A program made the translations under genes and the position numbers. The notes under the pieces were generated by a model that was not told where the DNA came from, did not search any database, and saw only the letters and a program-made list of their open reading frames with translations. Positions 52,027 to 59,612 of a stretch of DNA of 64,000 nt are shown here, piece after piece. Position 1 is the first letter of the stretch. Each line of letters opens with the position of its first letter. The stretch spans positions 35,183 through 99,182 of the forward strand of contig JAHQVJ010000164.1 of assembly GCA_019634415.1 (NCBI GenBank), in the 5' to 3' direction. The DNA is from Myxococcales bacterium (GTDB lineage: Bacteria; Myxococcota_A; UBA796; GCA-2862545).

Positions 52027-54270
52027 ATGCTCCGGATCCTGATGGTCCACCTCGCCGCGTGTGGAGGCAGCGGCAACGCCAGTGAGCCCACGCCAGCCGC
52101 ATGGATCGAGGCCAGCGACGCGCTTCAATGGCTCCCCATTCCCGCCACCGGATCCGCCCCCGTGGCCGCCACGGTACGCGCCGTCAACGCCTTCGGTGCC
52201 GCCGTGACCGGATCCGTCCGGGACGTACGCTTGGATGGCCAGGACGTGGAGATCACGCTCGAGCCCTCGGGCTACGGCACCACCACCGTCGAGCAGGTCG
52301 GGAGCACGGTGCTGGAGGTCGGCGGCAGCACCGCCGACGTGCACGTGTTCGAGGCTGGCTGGCCTGGCTTCGGCTGGCACCTCGCCTGGACGTCGGGAGC
52401 GCCGGACCCGCTGGCCGTGGGAGCCGCGGGAACCGGCACCGTGGTGGCCGACGACACCCGCGTGTGGTGGGCAGGCCCCGGTCTGCAGCCCCACCCCGTT
52501 CTCGCGGTGGACGAGCCCATCCGTGGGCTGCGCTCCGGGGCCTTCGACGGAGACGACACACGGGACGCGCTGGCCTGGACCGACACCACCGCCTACCTGC
52601 TGTCGGGGCGTCGCGCCGGCGGGATGAGCTTCCGCGGGGCCCTCGCTGCAACAGGCCACACCCTCGTGGCGGCGGCCATGGGAGACCTGTCCGGGGACCA
52701 GCGGCCAGACCTGGTCGTGGTGTGGTCCGACGGCGACCGCGACGTGCTCGACATCTGGGAGGCCACCGCAGACGGCTTCACCGCAGCGTGGGCGCGAACC
52801 CTCGACGTGAACACCTCGGACGTGGCCATCGGAGACGCCACCGGCGAGGGCGCGGCTCAGATCACGGTGATGCACCGCGCCGGAGACGACTGGAGCCGGT
52901 TCCTGCGCGCGCCCAACGGCACCTACGTGCCCATCGGACCGAGCCGCCCCACCACCGACGAGCCGCCGGACCCCGACTCCACCCTGCTGTCCATCCCCGA
53001 CATGAACGGAGACGGAGGGGCCGAGCTGGCGTTGTTCGAGCCCAGCGAGCCGGGCAACCCACGCGAGGCCTTCGTGTACGACCTGTCGAGCGACGACGGA
53101 GTCCCCGTGGTCCCCGTTCGCGGCTCCGACGCTGCCCGCTTCGCTGCCGCAGACGGCAACGGCGACGCGCTCTCGGATCTGTGGATCCTCGACGAGGACG
53201 GTCAGCTGGAGGGGCTGTACTGGCTCCGTGCCGACGATGCGTTTCGGCGAGTGCCCATCGGGCCCGTGGTGGGACCGGGCCCCATCCACGCGCTGGACGT
53301 CAACTTCGACGGTTCCGCGGAGCTGACCCTGGCCACACCAGGCCTGGTCAGGCGGTGGTGGGGAACCGGTGTGCGCAACGATCCCAATCGCTTCTGGGAG
53401 CCGCGCGACGTCTCGGGCACCCAGGTGCGAGAGGACGTGCTGCCCGTGTTCCACACCACACAGCTCGACGAGGACGAGACCACCGTGGAGGCCGTGACCT
53501 TCGCCCACGAGGGGGGCAACACCCACCTCAAGGTCGTGCGCTACACCCCCGGCAAGGGGCGCGCGCCACAGCTCGTGCGGCTGCCGGTGTTCCCCGGAGA
53601 GGTTCCTCCCGACGATCTCGCCCTGTGCGGTGATCAGGCCTGGTTCGCCCTGGGCGGGCGGGTGTTCCGAGTCGGACTGTCGCAGCCCAACGACGTGAGC
53701 ATCGACATGTCCCTCGGAGACGGCATCACACGGGTGGACTGCGGGCGGGGCCCCGACGGCGCGGACGCCGTGGTGCTCGACGGCGACGATGCGCGCCTGC
53801 TCACCGGCACGGGCCAGCCCGTGAGCAGCACCATCGTGGAGGGGGCAGTCGACGTGGCGCTGGGCGATCTGGGCGAGGGTCCGGAGGCCAGGGCCTGCGC
53901 CACCGAGGGCTGCACCATCGTGCACTGGCGCTACGGCGACACCGGTTCGGCCTTCGCCATCTCGGACGCCTCGGGCACGCGCCTGCAGACGCTCACCGAC
54001 GAGTGGCAGATCGACCCGTTCCACGGACGGCTCACCGTGGCAGACGTCGACAGAGACGGCCGCGCAGACCTACTGGGGCTGGACGAAGCCCGCAACGTGG
54101 TGTGGGTGCACCGCTCCACCGTCAATGGTGTGGGGCATGCCGAGATCGTGCACTCGGAGCGCTTCGCGATCGGCGTCGTCCAGGTCGCAGATGGCGACGG
54201 GGATGGCTGGCCGGATCTGTGGACGGTGGACGAGGACGGCGATCTGCAGCACGGGTCTGCCGCGTTGTAG
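52027..54270 (+). CDS. FG-GAP/VCBS-type propeller lipoprotein
   Basis: GGAGG precedes the ATG. The 747-residue protein has a lipobox (MVHLAAC) and CGGSGN after it, an N-terminal Ig-like region, then a beta-propeller built of FG-GAP-like blades with calcium-type motifs: GAFDGDDTRDALAW, GDLSGDQRPDLVVVW, PDMNGDGGAELALFEP, ADGNGDALSDLWIL, ADVDRDGRADLLGLD and ADGDGDGWPDLWTVD. FG-GAP propellers bind calcium and ligands on cell surfaces; the specific role is unknown. The gene is divergent from the pseudokinase, with a 33-base gap. Confidence 0.85.
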   Translation: MLRILMVHLAACGGSGNASEPTPAAWIEASDALQWLPIPATGSAPVAATVRAVNAFGAAVTGSVRDVRLDGQDVEITLEPSGYGTTTVEQVGSTVLEVGGSTADVHVFEAGWPGFGWHLAWTSGAPDPLAVGAAGTGTVVADDTRVWWAGPGLQPHPVLAVDEPIRGLRSGAFDGDDTRDALAWTDTTAYLLSGRRAGGMSFRGALAATGHTLVAAAMGDLSGDQRPDLVVVWSDGDRDVLDIWEATADGFTAAWARTLDVNTSDVAIGDATGEGAAQITVMHRAGDDWSRFLRAPNGTYVPIGPSRPTTDEPPDPDSTLLSIPDMNGDGGAELALFEPSEPGNPREAFVYDLSSDDGVPVVPVRGSDAARFAAADGNGDALSDLWILDEDGQLEGLYWLRADDAFRRVPIGPVVGPGPIHALDVNFDGSAELTLATPGLVRRWWGTGVRNDPNRFWEPRDVSGTQVREDVLPVFHTTQLDEDETTVEAVTFAHEGGNTHLKVVRYTPGKGRAPQLVRLPVFPGEVPPDDLALCGDQAWFALGGRVFRVGLSQPNDVSIDMSLGDGITRVDCGRGPDGADAVVLDGDDARLLTGTGQPVSSTIVEGAVDVALGDLGEGPEARACATEGCTIVHWRYGDTGSAFAISDASGTRLQTLTDEWQIDPFHGRLTVADVDRDGRADLLGLDEARNVVWVHRSTVNGVGHAEIVHSERFAIGVVQVADGDGDGWPDLWTVDEDGDLQHGSAAL

Positions 54271-54338
54271 TCAACGACCACCCGACGGCGTTAACCATTC
54301 GCGATTCGGCGTCACCGTCTCGGAGACGTCGGCACGTC

Positions 54339-54368
54339 TTGACCCGTGCTGGCCGCAACGCCTATAAG
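54339..54368 (+). promoter_or_regulatory. Near-consensus sigma-70-type promoter
   Basis: TTGACC and TATAAG are separated by 18 bases. Transcription would begin at about 54375, between the promoter and the chosen ATG at 54394, and just upstream of the alternative ATG at 54379. It serves the next lipoprotein gene. Confidence 0.7.
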
Positions 54369-54393
54369 GTCCCGTCCCATGCGAGGAACGTCC

Positions 54394-55665
54394 ATGCTCA
54401 GCGTCAGAACCATCGCACCCATCCTGCTTCTGGGCGCATGCACCCCGCAGAATGCCGAGCTGACGAGCGGTAGCTACGTCGCCTTCTTCTCCGACGGCAC
54501 CAGCCTCTCCCTGTTGCAGGAGGAGGTCGACCCGAGCGATCCCGGGTGGCAGGAGTCCTACATCTTCGACTGTCGTACCTTCGACGACGAGAACCCGGGT
54601 CAGCGGATCGAGGACTTCATCCGCGTCTGCGGACCCAACTCCTGGCCCCCGGTGCACGAGACGTGGGCGACCACGGCTGGCTTCCGCGTGGTGAGCGAGC
54701 CCCTCGAGCCGTGGCGTGGCGAGGCGGTCATCACCGCGGAGGGTGACCTTCAGATCAGCTTCCATCATCGCATGACCGGCGGCTCCGACATGCGGATCAT
54801 CGCCGTGGTGGACCCCGACTTCCAGCCCACCGAGTGCTTGCCGAAGGAGGGTGGCGGCGTGGAGCGCCAGCCCCTGGATGGGGACTGGGTCGCAGAGTGG
54901 TCCAACGAGCTGCGCACGATCGCGGCGGGCAACGACGCTCTCCGGTCGTCCTACGACCACATGGAGCAGTACCTCGACGACGGTACGCTGTTCTTCCTGA
55001 ACGCCTTCGGCTACCAGCGGAATCCACGCAACGTCAACGGCGACTTCTGGTTCCTTCCCGACCAGTTCGAAGCAGGCGCTGCACGGGGCAAGATCAGCGA
55101 AGAGCTGCTCAACGGCCGGCGGTCCATCTACTCGCCTCCGTACGTCTACAACGAGATCGACGATCCCGAGGGTGACGAGGGATACACCCCCGACCTCAAC
55201 GAAGAGGACCTCTGGTTCTGCGACCTCGCCGAGGGCTCCGATCCCAACGACAGCGGCTGCATGGACGACCTCACGGCCGACGTGGAGGGAACCGCCGACA
55301 CCATCCACGAGGAGGTGGAGCGCTGGTTCAAGCCCGAAGGTGCCGATGGCGACGAGATCTTCACCTACCGGCCCGTCACCCACCTCAACAAGTGGCGCGC
55401 CCCCGATGGGGTGCCCGCCGGCTTCGACGGTTGGGGTGAGCTGCACTACAGCTACGTCGTCTTCAGTGGCGACTCCGACCTGACACCAGGTGGCCGCGCC
55501 GAGGGCGCCTTCTCGCTGGTGCTCGAGGCCCAGGACTCCCCCACCACGGTCTTCACCAAGGGGCAGTTCGTCATCGAGCGCATCAAGCAGGACCGGTGGG
55601 TCACCGACGATCTGCGGCAAGAGAAGGCCGACGAGAACGAGGTCGACCTCTGCTTCCAGCAGTAG
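54394..55665 (+). CDS. Lipoprotein of unknown family, 423 residues
   Basis: The ATG at 54394 is chosen because it follows GAGGAACG at a suitable distance and starts the signal MLSVRTIAPILLLGAC (C16). An ATG at 54379 is in frame and would add five residues. The mature protein begins TPQNAELTSGSYVAFFSD. It has several Asp/Glu-rich parts (YNEIDDPEGDEGYTPDLNEED outline) and Trp/Phe-rich segments such as NGDFWFLPDQFE and WGELHYSYVVFSG. I do not recognise a family. It has its own promoter and is separated from the WYL operon by a convergent end. Confidence 0.75.
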   Translation: MLSVRTIAPILLLGACTPQNAELTSGSYVAFFSDGTSLSLLQEEVDPSDPGWQESYIFDCRTFDDENPGQRIEDFIRVCGPNSWPPVHETWATTAGFRVVSEPLEPWRGEAVITAEGDLQISFHHRMTGGSDMRIIAVVDPDFQPTECLPKEGGGVERQPLDGDWVAEWSNELRTIAAGNDALRSSYDHMEQYLDDGTLFFLNAFGYQRNPRNVNGDFWFLPDQFEAGAARGKISEELLNGRRSIYSPPYVYNEIDDPEGDEGYTPDLNEEDLWFCDLAEGSDPNDSGCMDDLTADVEGTADTIHEEVERWFKPEGADGDEIFTYRPVTHLNKWRAPDGVPAGFDGWGELHYSYVVFSGDSDLTPGGRAEGAFSLVLEAQDSPTTVFTKGQFVIERIKQDRWVTDDLRQEKADENEVDLCFQQ

Positions 55666-55690
55666 TAGGCAGGCCAGCGCTGCGGGTCCG

Positions 55691-56485
55691 CTAGGGTCGC
55701 AGCAGCGCGACCCACTTGAGGGCGCCGGGCATCACCGGCGATCCCTCGAAGTCCATGGCTGATCGCTCCACCCGATAGCCCGCGTCGGCCACGAGGGATT
55801 GGAGTTCGGGCAGCTCGTACATACGCAGCGACAGCTGGGTGCGCTCCTGGCTTCCGTCGGGATGCTCGTAGACGTAGAGCACGTGGTGTATGCGACGCTC
55901 GGCGTCCCACCACCCCTGCTCCCAGCTCTCCAGGACCTCGCCCGAGCGCGGATCCTCGAAGGTCCGAGGCTCGTAGCGTGCCTTCGGGTCGCGATCGTAC
56001 AGATCGAGATCGGGCAGGTAGCAGTCCAAGGCGAGGAAGCCACCCTCCGCGATCCAGGGGCGGATCTGCGCGAGCATGGCAGCCAGCTGCTCGGGACCAG
56101 CGCAGTGGTGCAGCGCGTTGAAGGGCCACAGCACGGCAGCAAAGGGCGCCGAGGTCGACAGCGCGTCCTGGGACCGAAGATAGTCGGCCTCGATCAGGCG
56201 AACGCGCTGGCGCACCTCGGCGGCCTCCGAGGCCAGCTTGCGTCGCAGGCCCTCCAACATGGACGGCGCTCGATCCACTCCCAGCATGGTGGCGCCCGCA
56301 CGAGCAATGGGCAGGGTGAGCCGCCCCGTGCCACACCCCAGCTCCAAGATGGGACGGAGGGCCGAGGTCCCGCTCGGCAGGGCGCTGCACAGCTGCACGT
56401 ACCAGCCCACGTCCTCGTCGTGGTGAGCGTACTCGAGGTCGTACAGCACGTGCTCGCGGTACGGATCGTCGTCTAGGTTGCCCAC
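55691..56485 (-). CDS. SAM-dependent methyltransferase
   Basis: The 264-residue protein has the class I motif I ILELGCGTGRLTLPIA near 50, an acidic motif II VDRAPSML, motif IV LWPFNALHH and the later GGFLALDCYLPD strand of the Rossmann fold. It belongs to the broad UbiE/small-molecule group; the substrate is unknown. The GTG at 56485 has a GGAG site five bases upstream and overlaps the end of the preceding gene, so translation is probably coupled; ATG at 56500 is the alternative. It is the last gene of the WYL operon. Confidence 0.88.
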   Translation of the reverse strand: MGNLDDDPYREHVLYDLEYAHHDEDVGWYVQLCSALPSGTSALRPILELGCGTGRLTLPIARAGATMLGVDRAPSMLEGLRRKLASEAAEVRQRVRLIEADYLRSQDALSTSAPFAAVLWPFNALHHCAGPEQLAAMLAQIRPWIAEGGFLALDCYLPDLDLYDRDPKARYEPRTFEDPRSGEVLESWEQGWWDAERRIHHVLYVYEHPDGSQERTQLSLRMYELPELQSLVADAGYRVERSAMDFEGSPVMPGALKWVALLRP

Positions 56486-57318
56486 CGCTGCTCCACCCAT
56501 CGCCGAACCAGGACATGTCCCCACCGGGAGAGTAGACCCGACAGCGAGGTCGGCCCTCGACGCTCCAGGCGATCCTCCCAGCACAGCCACTGGATCCATC
56601 GGGGTACCGCCTCGGGAACGGGCCCGGGGATCGCCAGCGGGCAGGTGGCCTCCCACCCGTTCGGTCCGCGGGCGATCCGAGCCACCAGGAGATCCCGTGG
56701 GCCAACGGAGCCGAAGGGTGCCGCCACGGCGCGCAGGCTCACGGGCCCGTCGGGCACGACCACCTCGGACAACCCCAGGACGTCCTGCACCTCGATCGAC
56801 GGCAAGACCTCGTCCGAGGCGGGCCAGCGCATCACGCGCCAAGGAGCCAGGGGCGCCTGGGCGATGGCCGTGACCGAAGCCCTCACCGGCACGGACGGGG
56901 CGGGATGGATGCGGTGCCAGCGACGCTGAGGCGTGCCCACGGCCGCGTCTCCCCGAAAGAAGGCGGCGAGGGCGACGGCGACCTCGAGCACGCGCCGGCT
57001 CGTCACCAGATCAGCCATGGGTCCCAGCACCAGATCGGGCCCGCTCGACCCCACGGCCGGATCGGCGTCCGCCGCCAGCTGGACCAGCTCGGCCTCCGTG
57101 GCGAGGAACTCGGCACGCGGCAGAGGACGATGGCGCCTCCCCAAGGGTCGATCGAGTCGGTGCTGCCGAACCAGCGGGACGATCTCGTCCTCGCTGGCGC
57201 GACCCGCCCAGAGGTCCGCGAGGCGGGCCCGCACCTCGGCTGCCCACGCCTCCTCCGATCGATCCGGCTCGGGGAAGGGGTCCCGCGGGTCGCCCTCGGA
57301 CGGCCAGCAGATCCTCAT
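56473..57318 (-). CDS. Unknown protein of the WYL operon, 281 residues
   Basis: The product starts at an ATG overlapping the WYL gene's stop (ATGA). It is rich in Arg, Trp and Pro, with a helical N-terminal half (WAAEVRARLADLWAGR, FLATEAELVQLAADADP) and a beta-rich C-terminal half. I see no signal peptide, transmembrane helix or recognised motif. Its position between a regulator and a methyltransferase with overlapping ends suggests joint function with them. Confidence 0.7.
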   Translation of the reverse strand: MRICWPSEGDPRDPFPEPDRSEEAWAAEVRARLADLWAGRASEDEIVPLVRQHRLDRPLGRRHRPLPRAEFLATEAELVQLAADADPAVGSSGPDLVLGPMADLVTSRRVLEVAVALAAFFRGDAAVGTPQRRWHRIHPAPSVPVRASVTAIAQAPLAPWRVMRWPASDEVLPSIEVQDVLGLSEVVVPDGPVSLRAVAAPFGSVGPRDLLVARIARGPNGWEATCPLAIPGPVPEAVPRWIQWLCWEDRLERRGPTSLSGLLSRWGHVLVRRWVEQRWAT

Positions 57319-58286
57319 GACGCGCCGTACTTGTCGGCCGCCTCCCGCAGGGAGATCGCCACGCGCTCCCGCAGCTCTAGAGGCGCCATCACCTCGGCGT
57401 CACGCCCGAAGCCCTGGACCCAGGTCTGCAGCTCCACCGTGGGTGCGATCTGCATGGTGAGCTCGAGGCGCCCGTCCGTCGCCGTGCGGAAGGTCTGGGT
57501 GGGGTGCCAGGTCCGCTCGCGGATGTAGCCCAGCACCGCCTCCGAGAACGCGATGACCACGGTCTCGGGCCGACCGCTGATGATGCCGAAGGCATGTCCG
57601 ATGTGCGCCTCGGGGCGCCATCCCGTGGGAGCCGCGAAGTGCTCGGAGCGAAGCCTCAAGGCATCGACGAAGCGCTCCACCGCATAGGTCTTGACGATGG
57701 CAGCCTCGTCATCGAGGGCGAACAGGTACAGCCCCTGCCGAAACGTGGCCAGCGTGTAGGGGTGCAGGATCTTGTCGCTCTCCACCCCGTTGAAGTTGCG
57801 ATACCGCGCCTTGACGGGATTGTTGTACACCAGCGCCGTGACCAGGTCGTCGAGGATCTCGGAGGCCTGCCCGCGGTAGTCCTTGGCAGGCTCGGGAACC
57901 GCCAGGAACTTGGTGTCGAGCTGGCGAGCCAGGTTCTGATGGGCCCTGCTGATGGCTGGCTCCAGCCGCTCGATGGCCCCGTCCAGATCCTCCGCGAAGC
58001 TGGTGCCCTCGAGGAAGTCGAACAGCTTGCGCCCGAAGTGCAGCGAGAGCACCTCGGCCAAGGACAGCTGCACGCCCGTGCGCCGCCATCGCGGATCGAT
58101 GGAGATCACGCGGTCGTCTCCACGACCATCATCCCGGACGGGGAGCTCGAGCTCACGCAGATCGGCGAGGTAGCGACGGAGCGTGCGCGCATCCAGATCG
58201 AACCGCTCGATCAGCTCCTGTGCCCTCACCCCACCGCGACGCGTCATCAGCTCGACCATCTTGACGAGCTTCTGGCCCTTGTTCAT
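57315..58286 (-). CDS. WYL-domain transcription regulator
   Basis: The ATG is preceded by GGGAGTAGG. The 323-residue protein has an N-terminal helix-turn-helix (MNKGQKLVKMVELMTRRGG, then VRAQELIERFDLDARTLRRYL) and a WYL domain with KARYRNFNGVESDKILHPY and GLYLFALDDEAAI, followed by the usual WCX C-terminal extension (VVIAFSEAV to ELRERVAIS). WYL regulators often sense nucleotides or DNA damage. It is divergent from the small membrane protein with a consensus promoter at 58512, whose control region of 225 bases it may occupy. Downstream genes overlap it. Confidence 0.92.
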   Translation of the reverse strand: MNKGQKLVKMVELMTRRGGVRAQELIERFDLDARTLRRYLADLRELELPVRDDGRGDDRVISIDPRWRRTGVQLSLAEVLSLHFGRKLFDFLEGTSFAEDLDGAIERLEPAISRAHQNLARQLDTKFLAVPEPAKDYRGQASEILDDLVTALVYNNPVKARYRNFNGVESDKILHPYTLATFRQGLYLFALDDEAAIVKTYAVERFVDALRLRSEHFAAPTGWRPEAHIGHAFGIISGRPETVVIAFSEAVLGYIRERTWHPTQTFRTATDGRLELTMQIAPTVELQTWVQGFGRDAEVMAPLELRERVAISLREAADKYGAS

Positions 58287-58465
58287 CGACCTACTCCCGA
58301 CGCCGCTCAACGCCACGCCCCTGCCGCCAGATTCCAACCGCCACGGCCGAGTGCCGGCCGGTCCCCTGGAATCCTGCACCACCCGGACAGAAACTGGCCC
58401 GGCTTCGGGGCATATTTCTCCTGGTTGGGGTCGACGTGCAACTTCAGACATAGACAACTGAACAC

Positions 58466-58494
58466 TTGACACCTGTTCGAGGGTTCAGTACAAC
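58466..58494 (+). promoter_or_regulatory. Consensus promoter in the divergent region of the WYL operon
   Basis: TTGACA and TACAAC are 17 bases apart, and the expected transcription start near 58501 lies just before the ribosome-binding site AGGAGG (58502-58507). GAACA and TGTTC half-sites flank TTGACA with nine bases between, which suggests that a dimeric repressor might bind over the -35. The remaining 225-base region contains no other clear gene. Confidence 0.7.
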
Positions 58495-58511
58495 TGCGCC
58501 TAGGAGGCGTC

Positions 58512-58829
58512 GTGGCACCCCTGATCCTAGAGAGCATGGTGATCGTGTTGGCCGCAGCCCTGGGTCTTTGGGCCCTACCCTGGCGCTCCGAGCAGGTTCG
58601 AGAGCGCTGGTCAGCCTTCGGAACGCTCGCCGTCGCGTTCATGGCCCGAGCCAAGGCACAGCGAGACACCGGCATGATCGCGATCACCGCGCCCGCACTG
58701 CGAGTGATCTCCGGCGGGCCGACTCACACCCAGCGTGCCGACACCGGCGAAGAGCTGCCGAAGCTCGCCTCGAGCAGCTTGGCAGCGAGCAGCGTCGCTG
58801 GCCCACCAGCCCGCGTGGCGGCGATCTGA
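58512..58829 (+). CDS. Small protein with one N-terminal membrane helix, 105 residues
   Basis: A GTG start sits four bases after AGGAGG and 18 bases after the -10 of a consensus promoter. The N terminus, APLILESMVIVLAAALGLWALPW, is a likely transmembrane segment or uncleaved signal, followed by a basic region RSEQVRERWSAFGTLAVAFMARAKAQR. The 3' third overlaps the convergent amidase-like gene by 106 bases, an unusually long overlap, so the C-terminal part may be conserved for that gene alone. I do not recognise a family. Promoter and ribosome-binding site are the main support. Confidence 0.55.
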   Translation: MAPLILESMVIVLAAALGLWALPWRSEQVRERWSAFGTLAVAFMARAKAQRDTGMIAITAPALRVISGGPTHTQRADTGEELPKLASSSLAASSVAGPPARVAAI

Positions 58830-59590
58830 ACGCCCAGCGGGCGCCCCGTGCGATCCGTGTCGGTTCGCACCACGGTGATCGCACCCGCTTGAAGTGTGGT
58901 TCCGGATCCGCATGGTGGCGCTGGCTCGAGCCGCAACGCGACGCCCCTGAGGGGCCCACAGTCGCCCAACGTCGCTCCGTGCTCGCGTAGCGACAGGGCC
59001 GCCTTGTGCACCGCTGCACGGGCCTCTGGGGCCAAACGAGGGGGCACGACGACGTGTACCGACGTGCCTCGAAGCAGATCTGCGTCGGGCGCGGCCGCGT
59101 CGGGCGGGATCTGGCCCGCGACCACGGCTGCGAGGAGCGTCACGTCGCCCACGGTTCGGGCCGACAGGCCGACCGCATGGGGCTCGTCGCTCCGATGCGC
59201 CACGATCCCGCAGAACGTAGCGCGCACATCCAGGCCACACGGCGCCCCTCCCAGCGCCACCAACGCCGCCGCACCGCAGTCGCCTCGGGGGCCGCCCAGC
59301 CAGATGGCTCCCGCCTCCCGCACACGCCGCAGCTCCACGGACGACGCCCACGACACCGGCGCGAGGATGGGCACCCCCATCAGCGGCGCATGGGCCTCTG
59401 CCGAGCGGCGCGAAGCGGCCGCGGCCTCCTCGCGTGCCTGCGCGAAGCGAGTCTCCACGAGCCCACCGAGCTCGGGTTCCGCGGCACGGATCCGTGCGAT
59501 ACACGCATCCACGACCCGCACCGGGGACCACCGGCGCTCGCGAACACCCCGCGCCAACGCCACCGCGGATAGGCTGATCAGGTCCGACAC
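58724..59590 (-). CDS. Degenerate amidase-family protein, catalytic triad missing
   Basis: A GTG start lies behind GGGAGGGGGT. The 288-residue protein follows the amidase-signature fold in outline: N-terminal LSAVALARGVRERRWSPVRVVDACIARI, LMGVPILAPVSWASS (where the catalytic Lys of GVPxxxKD is Pro78), LGGAPCGLDVRATFCG (the Gly-Ser-rich nucleophile segment, with Leu120 at the Ser position), SARTVGDVTLLAAVVAG and C-terminal GRPLGVQIAA. Amidases are about 460 residues; this one is shorter and lacks the Ser-cisSer-Lys triad, so it cannot hydrolyse amides in the normal way. It may be a structural relative or a decaying gene. It is divergent from the next lipoprotein gene. Confidence 0.75.
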   Translation of the reverse strand: MSDLISLSAVALARGVRERRWSPVRVVDACIARIRAAEPELGGLVETRFAQAREEAAAASRRSAEAHAPLMGVPILAPVSWASSVELRRVREAGAIWLGGPRGDCGAAALVALGGAPCGLDVRATFCGIVAHRSDEPHAVGLSARTVGDVTLLAAVVAGQIPPDAAAPDADLLRGTSVHVVVPPRLAPEARAAVHKAALSLREHGATLGDCGPLRGVALRLEPAPPCGSGTTLQAGAITVVRTDTDRTGRPLGVQIAATRAGGPATLLAAKLLEASFGSSSPVSARWV

Positions 59591-59612
59591 ACCCCCTCCC
59601 ACGGATCGGCCC

